From: Labia minor
Taxonomy: Eukaryota > Arthropoda > Insecta > Dermaptera > Spongiphoridae
Direction of reading: 5' to 3'
Assembly: GCA_963082975.1 (NCBI GenBank)
Contig: OY720344.1
Location: 29,609,172-29,673,171, forward strand
Length of the DNA stretch: 64,000 bases
Below are positions 11,653 to 23,667 of the stretch, one piece after another. Position numbers and translations under genes: made by a program. The stretch's first letter is position 1. Every line of letters starts with the position of its first letter. A model generated the notes under the pieces. That model ran no database searches, was not told the DNA's origin, and saw nothing but the letters and a program-made list of their open reading frames with translations.

Positions 11653-11967
11653 CAGTGCTCCGCAACCGGTGTGCCGCGGCACACTGGTGTGCCTTAAAGG
11701 AGATACAGGTGTGCCGCCGCAATCAAATGAAACTTTTAGAAATCCACATAATTTTATATGTAAGTTTATTGTCATTTCTATTAGTGTCATTTTTCTGAGA
11801 TTATAAATACAAGCGCTTGTCACCTTTATAACACACTCGCGTAAACAAACGTATTAAATTAATTTCTACATACAAACCTACATATATATATTTCAGCTTT
11901 TGATGTGCCGCAAAATTCTAGAAACAATTTTTGTGTGCCGTAGGTAAGAAAAGGTTGTGGAGCACTG
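11653..11967 (+). mobile_element. hAT MITE with perfect target duplication (315 bp)
   Basis: Begins CAGTGCTCCGCAACCGGTGT and ends AAGGTTGTGGAGCACTG, imperfect hAT terminal inverted repeats. It contains several GGTGTGCCGC-type tracts near both ends. The flanks are the identical 8-bp TGATAGGG at 11645-11652 and 11968-11975. It is non-coding; the minus-strand open frame crossing it is chance. Confidence 0.93.
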
Positions 11968-11975
11968 TGATAGGG

Positions 11976-12834
11976 GACCGAAACGTCGGTTAAAAAAGAA
12001 GTTAAAGTATCTTAATCGTAAACCTCATGTTTTCCTGCTGGGTAATCTCTGACTTCTAATCCATTATATAATTTATTTTCTAATCCATTATAAAACTGCA
12101 TCTTCACATTATAATCATAATTATAATAACAATAAGAGAAATATGGAGTAAAATATGACTATAATAATTTATATCAAAGGTTTGTATAATTTGGTAAATC
12201 AAAATGTGTTAAATTGAATTGTAAGAATTGATAATCTGCTTAATATTTATTTATAAATAAATTCATCAATTTAATAAAACTAGATAGTTTTAAAAGATAT
12301 TTTTGAGAATTTTGTAAATATTATTTCTGTGTGAAAATACAATAATATAAGTATATATATATATATATCATTATTGATTAAAGTTTTATGTTATTTTTTA
12401 TTTTGTTTTTGTTTTTATTGTAAAAACATTTTTGAATTCCTAGAACAAAATGTATTAATTTCCTGGCTGTGTGCCTGACTGTGAATAACGAGCAGAATAC
12501 AACAAAACCAAATTAAATTAAAAAAAAACAACTTAAAAGTTTGGCTACTATATCATAAACCATTCAAATATGGTGAAAAATTATAGTTTAAATAATTTTG
12601 ATATAACTTCGACATGATTTAAAAAAATGAATAAAATCGGATATATTATGTTTATTTAAATCAAAGGTGATCAAGATTCAATATAATTTTCTAAATATCA
12701 AGTGGCCATTTTATTAATACGACTATAGAAATTTATTATTTTCTATTTATATTTAAAAAAAAGCTGATTAGGGAGCAAAATATTATTTTTAAATACAATA
12801 TACAATAATAAAGAATAATCATCAAATTTATGTA
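11976..12834. other. GPCR intron, AT-rich
   Basis: (AT)n near 12352-12368. The sequence around the hAT insertion (CTGATAG and GGGGACCGAAACGTCGG) appears to be an older repeat interrupted by the MITE. Otherwise nothing recognised. Confidence 0.4.
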
Positions 12835-12836
12835 TA

Positions 12837-13280
12837 CGAGGGTGGGGTGAAAAGTTTCCGGCCTGACCAAGAAAAACGATGTTTTTAATTTGTTTTTTTT
12901 TGCTATATTTTTCAACATAATCTCCATTAACACTGATACATTTCTCATAACGGTGTTCTAATTAATCTAAATTAATTAATTATTTAATTTAATTTAAGTC
13001 TCATCAACAATTATGAATCGACGCAAAAATTTGTTTGGATTAAGCCTAATTGTCGGTAGTAATGGTTTTTCGAAGCAGTTTTTGGTCTAACGTTAGCAAA
13101 CGCGGCACCCACGTTGCAAACAGCTTTCTATATTCAAATGGTTGTACAAAATATTTCGCACACGTTCAGCTGACATCATTCAGGTCTCAGCTATCTTGAA
13201 TGTTGAAAAATAAAGCAAAAAAAAAAATTTAAAAACATCGATTTTCTTGGACAGGCCGGAAACTTTTCATCCCACCCTCG
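12837..13280 (-). mobile_element. Short mariner deletion derivative (MITE-like), copy 1
   Basis: Flanked by TA. Termini CGAGGGTGGGGTGAAAAGTT and, inverted, CGAGGGTGGGATGAAAAGTT extend into near-perfect inverted repeats of about 50 bp. Reading on the minus strand gives decayed mariner transposase pieces (helix-turn-helix region, the residues before the first catalytic Asp, then the C-terminal tail). The catalytic middle is removed. The same short form lies in inverse orientation at 51856-52318 with the same AT-rich filler at the junction, so this deletion product itself multiplied. Confidence 0.9.
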
Positions 13281-13282
13281 TA

Positions 13283-13490
13283 TATGATATAATATATAAA
13301 TAAAGAGTATACTTACTCAATGAGCAAATACAGCTCTTCACTAGGTTAACGATATATAATTAAAACCCATTTATTTATTATATTTATTTTTCAAAAGTTT
13401 TTTAATAGAATCTTTTGAAATGAACTAAAAACTAAATGTATACCTATGTAAATAATATTGTTTTTTTTTCTCTCTTTTAAATTTATTTTC

Positions 13491-13521
<31 letters not shown>

Positions 13522-14454
13522 TATTATTTTAAAGAAGTATCATATTATTATACAAAAATTGTAAATATTTCATAAAATAGTGCATTAAAGTGTATCAAGA
13601 CAAATTTATCAATTTTTAAATTTTCAGATGATCTGTAAAAAGAATACCCAATAGCATTTTTAGTTGATATTTCAGAAAATTAATTTTTATTTAAAATTTC
13701 ATTTTATTTTCCAATCATTCGAATATATGGAAAATACTTTTATTTTTGTGATAATTATTGAAAAATTAATCAAATCAAATTATATTAAATTTTTTTTTTA
13801 TTTTTGTTTTGAATAGTGAATATATATGGTTTTCTAAATTTTCAAATCCTTTTTTGGTTAAATTTAATAGAATAGCTATTATTGTAGGGTAATTTATTAA
13901 ATACAATAGAGATGCTTATTCAATGGGAAAGACCGTCCCTCTAATTTATTTTAAGAATCCATATTATTTTGAATTCAACAAATATTCACTTCTCTATTCT
14001 ATATTTATTTAAAGTTTTAATAGAATACCATTAACATTGACAACGAAAATGTAAAACAAAATAATCAGATAAATATATTAATAAAATAAGAAAAAATAAA
14101 AAAATATATTCGTTATAATAAATATGTGTTTAAATACATATATAGATTCTGTATATAATAGGCAGTCGTAATTCACTAGATTGTTTCGTATTATTATTTG
14201 TCTTATTTCCTCTCTAAATGCCCATATTGATCTAGAACTTGAGTGTATTAAAGCTATGCGACTGTGTATTTGGCATTCCAGTCCATCATGCAAATGAGGA
14301 GAGAATATCTTCTTTAAAGTCAACTCGACGGTCGGACCAAAGAAAGTGAAGACAATGCAATTTAATTTATTTTTATATAATTTTTAAAAATATACTTAAA
14401 CAAATTATTATTTATGCACCTATTCTTATTATATTACTAAATAAGGTAATTGTT
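13283..14454. other. GPCR intron, AT-rich
   Basis: (AT)n microsatellite near 13491-13516. The minus-strand frame at 14078-14323 resembles no family and is not called. Confidence 0.4.
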
Positions 14455-14456
14455 TA

Positions 14457-14940
14457 CAAAAACGGAAGCTTCAGGGATTTAGATAAAACTTTACCAGTGG
14501 ATTTCTTTTTTAATTCCAAAGAAACTTCCTTTACGCAATATTTTTCGGTCGCTTCTAGTCTCCAAGATAAAAATTATTAAAATTTGACATATAAACTAGT
14601 TATGAATGTCCAGATGAGCAGACATTTAGTAATATTTTATTGACTAAGGCATTAATTATTCACTTATTCACAAATTTTCGGGTTTTTTTCAGTCCCCGTT
14701 GAATAAATGGAAAATTATTTAATTAATTAATTTTCCTATATTCAAACCGGACTGAAAAAAAACAACAGAAATTTGACCAAATGAATAAAACCTGGTAGCT
14801 CTAAATTGAATGTAAATGGTTTTATATGCAAATTTTAATAATTTTTATCTAGGAAACTATAAGTGACGTAACCATTTGGTAATTTAATAGTCACTTGGAA
14901 GTCCACTGATTTATCCAAATTCCTGAAGCTTCTGTTTTTG
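14457..14940. mobile_element. Foldback MITE with TA target duplication (484 bp)
   Basis: Flanked by TA. Left end CAAAAACGGAAGCTTCAGGG and inverted right end CAAAAACAGAAGCTTCAGGA form terminal repeats of about 30 bp. Further paired tracts inside (TTTTTTTCAGTCC with GGACTGAAAAAAA) and a central AATTAATTAATT show that the whole element folds back on itself. Non-coding. The TA duplication suggests Tc1/mariner mobilisation. Confidence 0.8.
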
Positions 14941-14942
14941 TA

Positions 14943-15800
14943 AATAATGACCCTAAATAAGATTGAGTCCATTGTAATTTTTATAAATTTTAATGAAAAA
15001 ATTCAAAAATTTCATTTGATTTTAAAAATATTTTAATAGTTGGAAGAAATCATAATATATGATGAAAAGAAAATTTTAACCTGCTATAAAAATGAATAAT
15101 TAAGCCAATTAATATCTTCATTTTAATATTTTATTTTATTTCTTTTTTATTAGAAAATATCATTACATACTTTTTCATGTTTTATTACATAATTAATTTT
15201 AATTTATTTAGCATTTATCAATTTTGTATAGATTAACCCTGTTTATACTCGTATGGATAATTATAAAATTAACAAACAAGACAAATCTAAAACAGATGTT
15301 GAAATGAATAAAATGAATGATTATTGTTTGTATTTGCCAAAAGAAACATTGTTTTTTTTTTAAAGGTTGAGTAGAAAAATAAAATATAATTTATTAATTA
15401 TTTGAAAATTGAATTGTAATTGTTCAAAATAATTCAAACAAATTGAAAGAACTTTCTGCATAATCATAATAGAAAAATTAGGTACCTCCTTTTTATATTA
15501 GAATGATTCTCTTATTGACAATCAATAAAATACTTTTTATTCAATCCTAGTCACGTTTTTAGCCCTCCAGTCTGATTTCGATAGGTCGTGAAAAATACAC
15601 AAAAGCAGGATGTAGTTAGTTAGTCAATGATGTATTTATTTGTCTAATCAAAAACAAATTCCTATTTATTTTATGGAGATTTAGACTAAAGTTAAAGAAA
15701 AAGAAATAATAAATATTATCTGAAATAAAGCAATGATTTCATAATAGGATCAGAGATACTAAAGCTATTCAACTATCTTCAATTGTTATCAAGAGTATAG
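14943..15800. other. GPCR intron, AT-rich
   Basis: No recognised element. 15540-15620 is slightly GC-richer without known similarity. Confidence 0.4.
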
Positions 15801-16016
15801 ATGATATGTAATATAGAAAGTTATAATACGTTTAGGAATTTACCAAATATGGTGGTAATGACTTCTAGCAGATTACAGAGAATCCATTTAGAGAGTGTTT
15901 TGCTATGCAGATTTTCCAAACAGCGAAAAGCGCAATTAAATTCAGTACTAATGAGATTGTGGTCAACCAAATTTCTATCACAAACCAATAAAATCTACAA
16001 TAAATATTTAAACTAA
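15801..16016. other. Coding-like island, both strands partly open
   Basis: Less AT-rich than its surroundings and open in several frames. The plus strand has MVVMTSSRLQRIHLESVLL; the minus strand has a hydrophobic run WLTTISLVLNLIALFAVWK and, in another frame, CLENLHSKTLSKWILCNLLE. It lies between GPCR exons C and D, which join in phase without it, so it is not part of that gene. It is probably an old mobile-element fragment. I do not recognise it. Confidence 0.3.
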
Positions 16017-16495
16017 TACCATTTATACTGGATTTATTGTTAAAGTAAAAATTATAATAATCACAATAGCCTTAAAGTAAGTATTTTAGTAAATTTTTAT
16101 ATAGGTAAATAAATTTATTATTTAGTTAATTTCATTAATTTATTAATCTAATATATATTAAATAAAAGATAAGATATTTGAAATTGAAATTGGTAATTGA
16201 TTAAAAAATTTATTCAAAATCAGATTATTAAAACAAAAAAACACTTAAACCATTGTTTTGATTGTGAATTATTGAAAAATGTTATTAATTCAGTAAAAAA
16301 AAAAAAAAAAAAAAAAAAAATTAAATTTACCCAAAGATGAAGACAATTGATTCTCTCTCCCAAAACAAACAAAAAAATGAAAAATCAATAGTAAATTAAT
16401 ATTGATTTCAATATAAAAAAGAACGTGATGTAAGAAGTGGGTGATTTGTCTTGATTTCGATATCAACTTTTAGAAAATCGTTCGAATTGGATTAC
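16017..16495. other. GPCR intron with poly-A tract
   Basis: AT-rich, with a 26-base A run at 16295-16320. It ends at the GTAATC donor of the exon at 16496-16645 (minus strand). Confidence 0.5.
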
Positions 16496-16645
16496 CTTGT
16501 CATATGACTGGATGCTGAAGCACCGCTGCCTCTCCCACGGCCTCTTGCTTCGTACATGATAACCGCAAGAGGCCCTTCATGTCCTTTAAGCTCTCTGGAC
16601 ATCCGAACATAGAGGTAAGCAGTGACTGCCAAAGGAAGTACGTAC
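16496..16645 (-). CDS. GPCR exon: TM5 and first part of ICL3
   Basis: Third of the chained exons; 150 bp, about 50 residues. The acceptor TTTTCCTAACAG precedes 16645 and the donor GTAATC follows 16496. The first base completes Met (AT+G) from exon 26512-26606, and it ends with AG, continued as Arg in exon 9236-9391. It encodes the core of TM5 (YVLPLAVTAYLYVRM, with the conserved TM5 proline) and then the start of intracellular loop 3: SRELKGHEGPLAVIMYEARG, followed by a Gly/Arg- and Ser-rich segment ending SSHMTR. That segment offers several possible phosphorylation sites (inference). Codon use is markedly GC-richer than the intron around it. Confidence 0.92.
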
Positions 16646-17985
16646 CTGTTAGGAAAAGTTTTTTTGGTTAAATTGAGATTTATTTAAAAGAGTTTGATCA
16701 AAGTGCACCGCGATAACAAAATAAAAGAAAAAATAACAGAAAGAAAACCGAATAAGAGACTATTATCTGATAAAAGACCTGGAGATTAGCAAGTCAAAAA
16801 GGATTCAAATGGAAATATTTTCCAACTTTCTCTATTTATGGATCGTTATCATTTCGAATTCACGATTCAATTAGGAAATGAACAATATTGCTATGTTACA
16901 ATGGGAATGCAATTTTAAAAAAAAATCTTTATTGAATCGATGAAAACAATTTCACTAAACTTTTTAAAAGTGTGTTTTATTGGATAATAAAAACAAAAAC
17001 AAAAAACAAAAAAAACAAAAAATTAAAAAAAAAAATTGGAACAATTTTGGTTTGTTCAAAGCAAATTTAATCACTTGAATGTTTAATCCTTAAATAAAAA
17101 TTAGAATTGGTTTTATTTTAAAACTAATTGTGAATTTTATTTGGTTTGCACATGAATAAACTGTTTGTAATAAAAGAAAATTATTCAAAGGTTAATACAT
17201 ATAATAATAACCTAGTAAATTTATTAAAGTGTAAAAAAAGTTGGTATATCAAACGAATTTCTTCGATTTCTATTTTAAAAGAAATAAATTCAATAATATT
17301 AACATTTACGTTAAAGCTACTTTTATTAAAAATATGATTAATATTTTTTTCCAAACTCCCACACCAGAATTGTTTTAATTACTTCAACAAATTTATAAAA
17401 AATAAAAAATTGATCATATCCTAAATGTAAAAATTGTGTATGCATTTGAAATAATGGATATAAACAAATAAATAAATTATGTTATATATGTATATACCTA
17501 TATATTTACTAACTTAAAAAATTGAAAGAAAAAAAATCAATTTACTATAAGTGCAAGAATTTAATAAACAAACTACAATAAAAATTATACATAAAAAAAT
17601 TTCGAAATAAAAGAAAATTTGTGAATTTCAAAAACAAATCAAATGAAAAATGGAAAATGTTGAAAAATAGATTATTACAATTATTCATATTTCAAATTTG
17701 AGATTTTTTTTCTGCAATGTGAAGAAGAAAATTAATTAAAATTAAACCCCTCTTGCCTCCCATTTCAAATATTTAGCTAATAAAAACTTTACGAAGCCAT
17801 TAATATTATAAAAGGAGAGCAACTCTTTTGGAAAAACTATAGTAGAGTATAATGATGAGTATATTATATTTCTATATGTTGTACATATATATAAATATAT
17901 TGGATACAAAATATTATTTTTATATATTGTTGTATTGTAAATTTAATCTTCTATATATTTAAAAAAAATAGTATTTAAATATATT
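16646..17985. other. GPCR intron, AT-rich
   Basis: Low-complexity A-rich DNA (for example around 16995-17035) and AT microsatellites. The plus-strand frame at 17146-17337 is chance in AT-rich DNA. Confidence 0.4.
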
Positions 17986-17987
17986 TA

Positions 17988-18430
17988 TTAGGTAGTTCGA
18001 AAAGTAATTTCGTTTTTTTACGCCAGGAGATTTAATTGTTTTTTTACGAACCAAACTTCATACTGTTAATTATTATTACGTTTGAAGAGCTGATAAAGCA
18101 ATGCGTGAATGTGAAGAAGTTCAATTGAATCTACACTTTTTTGCTTGGAGCCTTTTTATGAGAGCAAAAAGCAACATTTTCGTCATTATAATTTACTTTT
18201 TTCCTATAGAAAAGGTAAAAATGCTGTTCAAGTCAGAAAGAAATTAACGAATGTGTATGAAAAAGATGACATTACGCCAGTGCCAGAACTGGTTTGCAAA
18301 ATTTAGATCCACCAATTTTGATGTCAAAGATGCCCCACGCTCTGGAAGGTCGGTTGAAACTGATTTTTAATGTAAATTTTTTGAAACTTCAAATGAAGAG
18401 ATCAAAAATCACTTGGATCAGTTTTTTTAT
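17988..18430 (+). mobile_element. 5' part of a cecropia/Hsmar1-type mariner
   Basis: Begins TTAGGTAGTTCGAAAAGTAA just after a TA, resembling the TTAGGT...AAAAGTAAT terminus of Hsmar1-like mariners. Broken frames follow that match the N-terminal DNA-binding part of SETMAR-type transposase (EKVKMLF..., NWFAKF-like and DAPRSGRSVETD-like pieces). The catalytic part and the right terminus are absent. Truncated and non-functional. R1 sequence begins about 65 bp further on. Confidence 0.8.
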
Positions 18431-18495
18431 CAACAAATATTTATTCATTAATCAAAAATTGTCTTTCAGTTTTCTATACTTATATAATAAAATAA

Positions 18496-19122
18496 GTTGA
18501 CCTGTGGCCAGGTCCGAACCGACCGACGGTTTGAAATAAATTAATTTCCAGCTACAGAAACAATTTCAAATAATTTTAATATATCTATTAATGTAATAAA
18601 AAACAGATATGGATACATAAATAATAAATATAAACATTTTTAATTTTATTTTATTTATAATATATATGCAAGACCAGGCTGTGACGTCATGAATGGCTGG
18701 ATGACGTATATAATTTTAAATCAATAAAAAACTAATAAATATGATTTTTCTCGAGGATAAAACCAATACAAAGTGCATGATTCGTGGTGATATATAAAAA
18801 AATCTCCTTTGGTGTGAAAATAACCCTTTCCTTCCTATCGTCGATCGCTAATACTACCACTTCCGGTTTCCGGAATTGCACCAAAAGTTGATCAATTCAT
18901 CCCACTGATGCATTAAGTAAATATACCAAATTTCATCAAAATCGGTTCAGCCGTTCAGGCTGTACACATCTATACGGACGGACAGACGGACGGACAGACA
19001 TCATGCTAAAAATACTTTTTTCTGTTTAGAAAATGCATGATTCGTGGAGATATGTAAAAATCTCCACATGTGAAATTTGGGGTGAAAACAATACCTCCCT
19101 TACTATCGTCGGTCGGTAAAAA
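18496..19122 (+). mobile_element. R1 repeat, complete copy a
   Basis: Starts GTTGACCTGTGGCCAGGTCC and ends CTATCGTCGGTCGGTAAA. Subterminal inverted tracts ACCGACCGACG lie near both ends. Inside are a GACG/GACA-type short tandem run near 18975-19002, a TTTCATCAAAATCGGTTCAG tract and CCACTTCCGGTTTCCGG. No coding frame. The copy at 38008-38651 is about nine-tenths identical by eye. A non-autonomous transposable element of unknown superfamily. Confidence 0.8.
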
Positions 19123-19804
19123 TGAAATTACTTTCCGGACAACTACATATATAATATATATGAATGATTGAAAAAATTTACATTAAGAAATCTAAATGAT
19201 ATAAATGTATAAATGAGGTGTGATGTTAGAGATGCCTGGAGCATAAATTGTTATCAAGGCACATTAGAAAACATTTGTGGGATATTTCAAAATATCCAAA
19301 AGTGTAATTGAATTATGAAAGGCAAGAGTTGAGGACAAGCCCGCTGGCTGCGGACTTTTGATATACAAAAGGGACAATTATTATTCTAGTTTGATTAACT
19401 AAAAGGAATTTTTTATTAGAATTATTTTGAAAGGTAATGGGAATGTTCTATCAGAATGAATATCAAGTTTAATCACCATCAAAAATAGAGAACATGAAAA
19501 CATTTATTTATAATTTATTATAATGGTTATTTAAAATTTTATATTTAACCATTTAATATTCATTATTATCATTTTATCATTTTATTATATTGTTATTTTT
19601 TTACTTTTAAATAAATAAAACTTTTGAGAAGGAATTAAATAAAACTTATAAATACGTTCTTTTTTAATATATGAGGTGTATTTATTTAATGTTAATAAAA
19701 AGTACGGGTAAAAGTTTATTTATTTGAAGAAAGAAGAATCACATGATTCCACAATTGAAGAGTAAACTTTGGCTATTTTTCCACTCATAAATGTTCATAT
19801 CTGG

Positions 19805-19836
<32 letters not shown>

Positions 19837-20600
19837 ACAGATATCAAAGTTTCAATATTTTCTCAGTTTACGACCATAGGTGTATATTGGAAAGAATAAA
19901 AAGATATAAAAAAATAAATGATTCCATTGAAAACAAAAATTCAATACACAAATATCATATTGTGTATTATGAAAACACAAGAATATAATATAATATATGT
20001 AATTAAATACAAATTTACAAATTAATAGTTGTATTAAATAAATCATTTCTGGAACATTTTTAATTAATTGATTTATTCCATAGATGGGGACTAGAAGTCT
20101 CAAAGCCTCATCAATGAGTTTTTGTGCGCCCCCCCCCCTCGAAAGATAGGTCTTTAGTATATTAATAGTTATCAATAGATTGTAATAATATGGAAATTAT
20201 GATTGTAAGTTTCAATAACTACTGGTGGAAATAACAAGTTGTCATTTGAATGCTAACAAAAAAAATGTAAAGAATATATTGATATTATATTTTTCTTACT
20301 TGTTGGTCTCTGAGAACAATAAAGGGAGGAGTCACACTATTTGTATTTTAACTACATTTTAACAGTCGCCGTTAAGCCGTATTGATGAAAAATTATATTT
20401 TATTTAAATATTTCTTTTTTGTTTATATAAAATTTTTAATATTATACTAGTTTCATACTTTCGATTGACAATGTTTTTGTATTATTTCTTCATAATGAAA
20501 TAAATTAATAAAACTATAGAAAAACTATAGTATTTAGTAATTTAACAAAAGTTGTAGATTTGGGTATTTTTGACTTATATATATAGTCTCCTTTGTTACT
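19123..20600. other. GPCR intron, AT-rich
   Basis: (AT)n at about 19815-19840 and a C10 run near 20129-20138. 19200-19385 is slightly less AT-rich but unclassified. The 107-codon minus frame at 19852-20175 spans low-complexity DNA and is not a gene. Confidence 0.4.
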
Positions 20601-20689
20601 TAGTATTTAAATGTGGCCTCGAAAGGTAAAAAGATTCCCCATATACTGGTATACACAAACAGTGAAAATCATTAAAAATAGAAAAAATC

Positions 20690-20925
20690 TGATCTGATTT
20701 TTACCTGTTTAAATCAGTCGAAGACGCCCTACAGGGAAGAAAAGATTTGCTAACAATGAGGAAGTTAAGGAAGCGGTAAAAAAGTAGCTTCGGGCTAAAT
20801 CGAAAAAATTTTTCGCCAATGGAATTAGGAAGCAAGAAAAATAGGTTGAATTATATAAGAATCAAATAAACTGTTTTTGAGCTATAGCCATTTGTCTCTT
20901 TGCTTTTTGAATGTGACCCTCGTAT
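20690..20925 (+). mobile_element. Mariner 3' end fragment
   Basis: Frames read TPYREEKICQQ and other pieces of a mariner C-terminus (the ...FANDEEVKEAVKK / ANGIRKLEERW region). It closes with TGACCCTCGTATA, a mariner-type terminus. No upstream catalytic region is seen. Truncated. Confidence 0.65.
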
Positions 20926-21599
20926 ATTTCATTATTATTTCTTTTTAACCTATTGAATAAAATAATATTTTATTTTTTTCAGTATTCAATATTCAAATAT
21001 TTTATGTGAATGTTAATATGTATCTTATTATCAATTATATCAATAATAATATAATATTAATAAATTATCAAATATTTTTCTTATCATATTGTACTGACAA
21101 ATCATTTCTGGAGAAAAAAAAATTATAGAAGAGCCTAGTCTTGAGAAAAAATTTAGTTACAGTATATTTTTTCATATTCTAAACATATATATATATATAT
21201 ATGTATATCACACGTATATAATAAATGTCAAATTTTTAATTTTGATCAATAATTGACACTGATACATTTCCTGCCGGCTTAGCATTAGAAATAAATTGTT
21301 TTATAATTTCTATTGATTTACCATAAAAAATAATTAATATTACAAACAATAAAATGGAAAAAATATTTATTTCTTATTTACATATTTTAATAGATTTCAG
21401 AATTATTGCACTAAATGACTATTCCATGAACTCCAATTATTTCGAGTATTAAAAGGCGATATTTAATGCTTTTGTTGACAAAAATTCCTCAAAAATTGGG
21501 CTTGCATCAATATTGCCACATAATTCGTTTTCAATTGAAATTAATGATAAGCCAACAAATCTTGCTTGGGATATCGTTCATTTTTTATAAATGTTCAAT
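20926..21599. other. GPCR intron, AT-rich
   Basis: (AT)n near 21184-21210. Nothing else recognised. Confidence 0.4.
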
Positions 21600-22057
21600 T
21601 TCGAAAAGGAGCGTATAATCTATGCGCACGGCAGTGCGCCGGCCAAGTTCCAGCAAGCCGCGCGCATGCCGTAAGTATATTTACACGAATGGTTTGGAGT
21701 CACTTTTGACCCCCCTGTATCTCAGTGCCTATTGCAAGTACAGGGATAAAATTTTATCTACGTAGTCATATACTAGAACTAAAGCAGTATGCCAAATTTC
21801 ATAGTTATAGCTTCAGTAGATCCTGAAATATGACCCTGTGAAAATAGCTTATTTTGGAACTGATTCACTGATTGGTCAACAAAATTCTTAGGGTATTTCC
21901 AATTGTCCTAGCGCTATGAAATTTGGCATACAGGTCCTGTGTTATAAGTAGGTTAACAAAAAATTATGAAATTTAAGAAATCGGTCAAGCTTGAGTTGTT
22001 ATAATCGAATATCAATGCGATTTTAACGAATTCAAACGAATTCATTGGTTTTGTCAG
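21600..22057. repeat. Unclassified repeat-like block (E4) preceding E2 copy
   Basis: GC-rich start (GCGCACGGCAGTGCGCCGGC, then CAAGCCGCGCGCATGCC), followed by phrases of the kind found in arthropod non-autonomous elements: CAAATTTCATAGTTATAGC and CTATGAAATTTGGCATACAG. No termini defined. It runs into the truncated E2 copy at 22058. Confidence 0.45.
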
Positions 22058-22410
22058 AAACTAATCAAGCTAGGACTTCGAAATTTGGTACACCGATATT
22101 ATTCACCTTTTGTAGATTTCTTTTAAAATTTCGTCAAAATCGGTTAACCGGAAGTGGTACTTTACCTACACTGGTTGCGTTTACCTTTCAAGTAAAGTAC
22201 CAGTTTGCTTCGAGATATTTGCTTCCTATTTTGTATATAGATTTACAAATATGAAAAAAATTCAGATACCAAATTTCATCATGATCTGACTACCGGAAGT
22301 GACATTTTACCTATACAAGTAGCGGTAGGTGTAAATTATAAATATATATAATAGTGTTAAACCATTTTACTTTATAATTTAAATTAATTAGTTTGTTTAT
22401 TTTTATTGTT
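22058..22410 (+). mobile_element. E2 repeat, truncated copy
   Basis: Matches 37030-37390 of the complete E2 element (36846-37439) over about 350 bp with few differences, including CAAGCTAGGACTTCGAAATT, ACCGGAAGTGGTACTTTACC and CTACCGGAAGTGACATTTTA. The left part with the terminal repeat and GT-rich run is missing, and so is the right terminus. The plus-strand frame at 22045-22254 is incidental. Confidence 0.85.
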
Positions 22411-22671
22411 ATAACTTAACAGTTTCTATATAATTTTCAATGAATTAATTAATAGTTCTAATTATTTATTATTCAATACAAGTTGGAAATTCAGAACTAT
22501 AAAATAAAAGAACAAATAAAATTATTATATTTAATATATAAACAAATATAATTTTAATTTAAAAAAATTTGCAATTTTTTTAAACACAAAATTACTTCAA
22601 AGGCTAAGAATGGACGGGGGCGCTTCACAAAAAGGAAAAAATAGGAAGCTTTCTTAAAAAAAAGTTTTGAA

Positions 22672-23046
22672 ATCTAATCAAAAACATACCTGTTAAAAAG
22701 GGGGCCAAGTTCCTATCGGTTATTTGTTTGCCTAAAAAAGGGTTCAAATCCATCCCAATGCCAAGTTTAGATGCACTTCAAAATCATTCATAATCATTTT
22801 TATCAACAGCCTGATCCACTGGTAAACATTTGGCATTCCAAAGAATCGCCACCACACCCAGTCCTCCGCCTCCTGCATCCAGGCACGCCACTTTATTCAC
22901 GTCAACGGTCCATCTGGCCGAAATTCACTTTACCATACACCCAACTTAAAATATGGTATAGTTGTTAAAATACGTAGGTACATGGTTTAAAATATCTAAA
23001 ATTATAATACTTAGAAATTTGAACTTGGCAGGTTTTCGTGCTGTAC
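22672..23046 (+). repeat. Left arm of a large palindrome (375 bp)
   Basis: Reverse complement of 23293-23667 without gaps; I saw one mismatch, near the inner end. It begins ATCTAATCAAAAACATACC and ends CAGGTTTTCGTGCTGTAC. The identical 65-residue open frames on opposite strands (22771-22968 and 23371-23568) are a by-product of the symmetry. GC-rich tracts (CCTCCGCCTCCTGCATCC) suggest an origin outside the AT-rich background. Function unknown. Confidence 0.95.
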
Positions 23047-23056
23047 AAAACACTCA

Positions 23057-23240
23057 GTCCCACACCAAGTCCTCCGCCTCCTGCATCCAGGCACACTACA
23101 CGCCACTTTATTCACATCAACGGTTCATCTGGCCGAAATTCACTTTACCATATACCCAACTTAAAATATGGTATAGTTGTTAAAATACGTAGGTACTTGG
23201 TTTAAAATATCTACAATTTTAATACTTAGAATTAGCAGGT
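23057..23240 (+). repeat. Third, diverged copy inside the palindrome spacer
   Basis: Direct repeat of 22855-23036 with small changes: it carries CCTCCGCCTCCTGCATCCAG, CACTTTATTCACATCAACGG and TTAAAATATGGTATAGTTG. It is more diverged than the two arms are from each other. Confidence 0.9.
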
Positions 23241-23292
23241 TAATTTATATATTTAAATAATAAATATAATTATACAATTAATCTAGTGTTAC

Positions 23293-23667
23293 GTACAGTA
23301 CGAAAACCTGCCAAGTTCAAATTTCTAAGTATTATAATTTTAGATATTTTAAACCATGTACCTACGTATTTTAACAACTATACCATATTTTAAGTTGGGT
23401 GTATGGTAAAGTGAATTTCGGCCAGATGGACCGTTGACGTGAATAAAGTGGCGTGCCTGGATGCAGGAGGCGGAGGACTGGGTGTGGTGGCGATTCTTTG
23501 GAATGCCAAATGTTTACCAGTGGATCAGGCTGTTGATAAAAATGATTATGAATGATTTTGAAGTGCATCTAAACTTGGCATTGGGATGGATTTGAACCCT
23601 TTTTTAGGCAAACAAATAACCGATAGGAACTTGGCCCCCTTTTTAACAGGTATGTTTTTGATTAGAT
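23293..23667 (-). repeat. Right arm of a large palindrome (375 bp)
   Basis: Inverted partner of 22672-23046, separated by a 246-bp spacer that holds the third copy. Confidence 0.95.

Noticed and set aside
12736-12948. Small minus-strand protein similar to a frame at 52210-52404
   Set aside because: Both are translations of the same mariner terminus and C-terminal tail, partly out of the transposase frame.
19852-20175. 107-codon minus-strand frame
   Set aside because: Low-complexity Tyr/Ile/Phe-rich translation of AT-rich DNA with a C10 run; no known domain.
22771-23568. Two identical 65-residue proteins on opposite strands
   Set aside because: Product of the palindrome; no family resemblance and no splice or start context.
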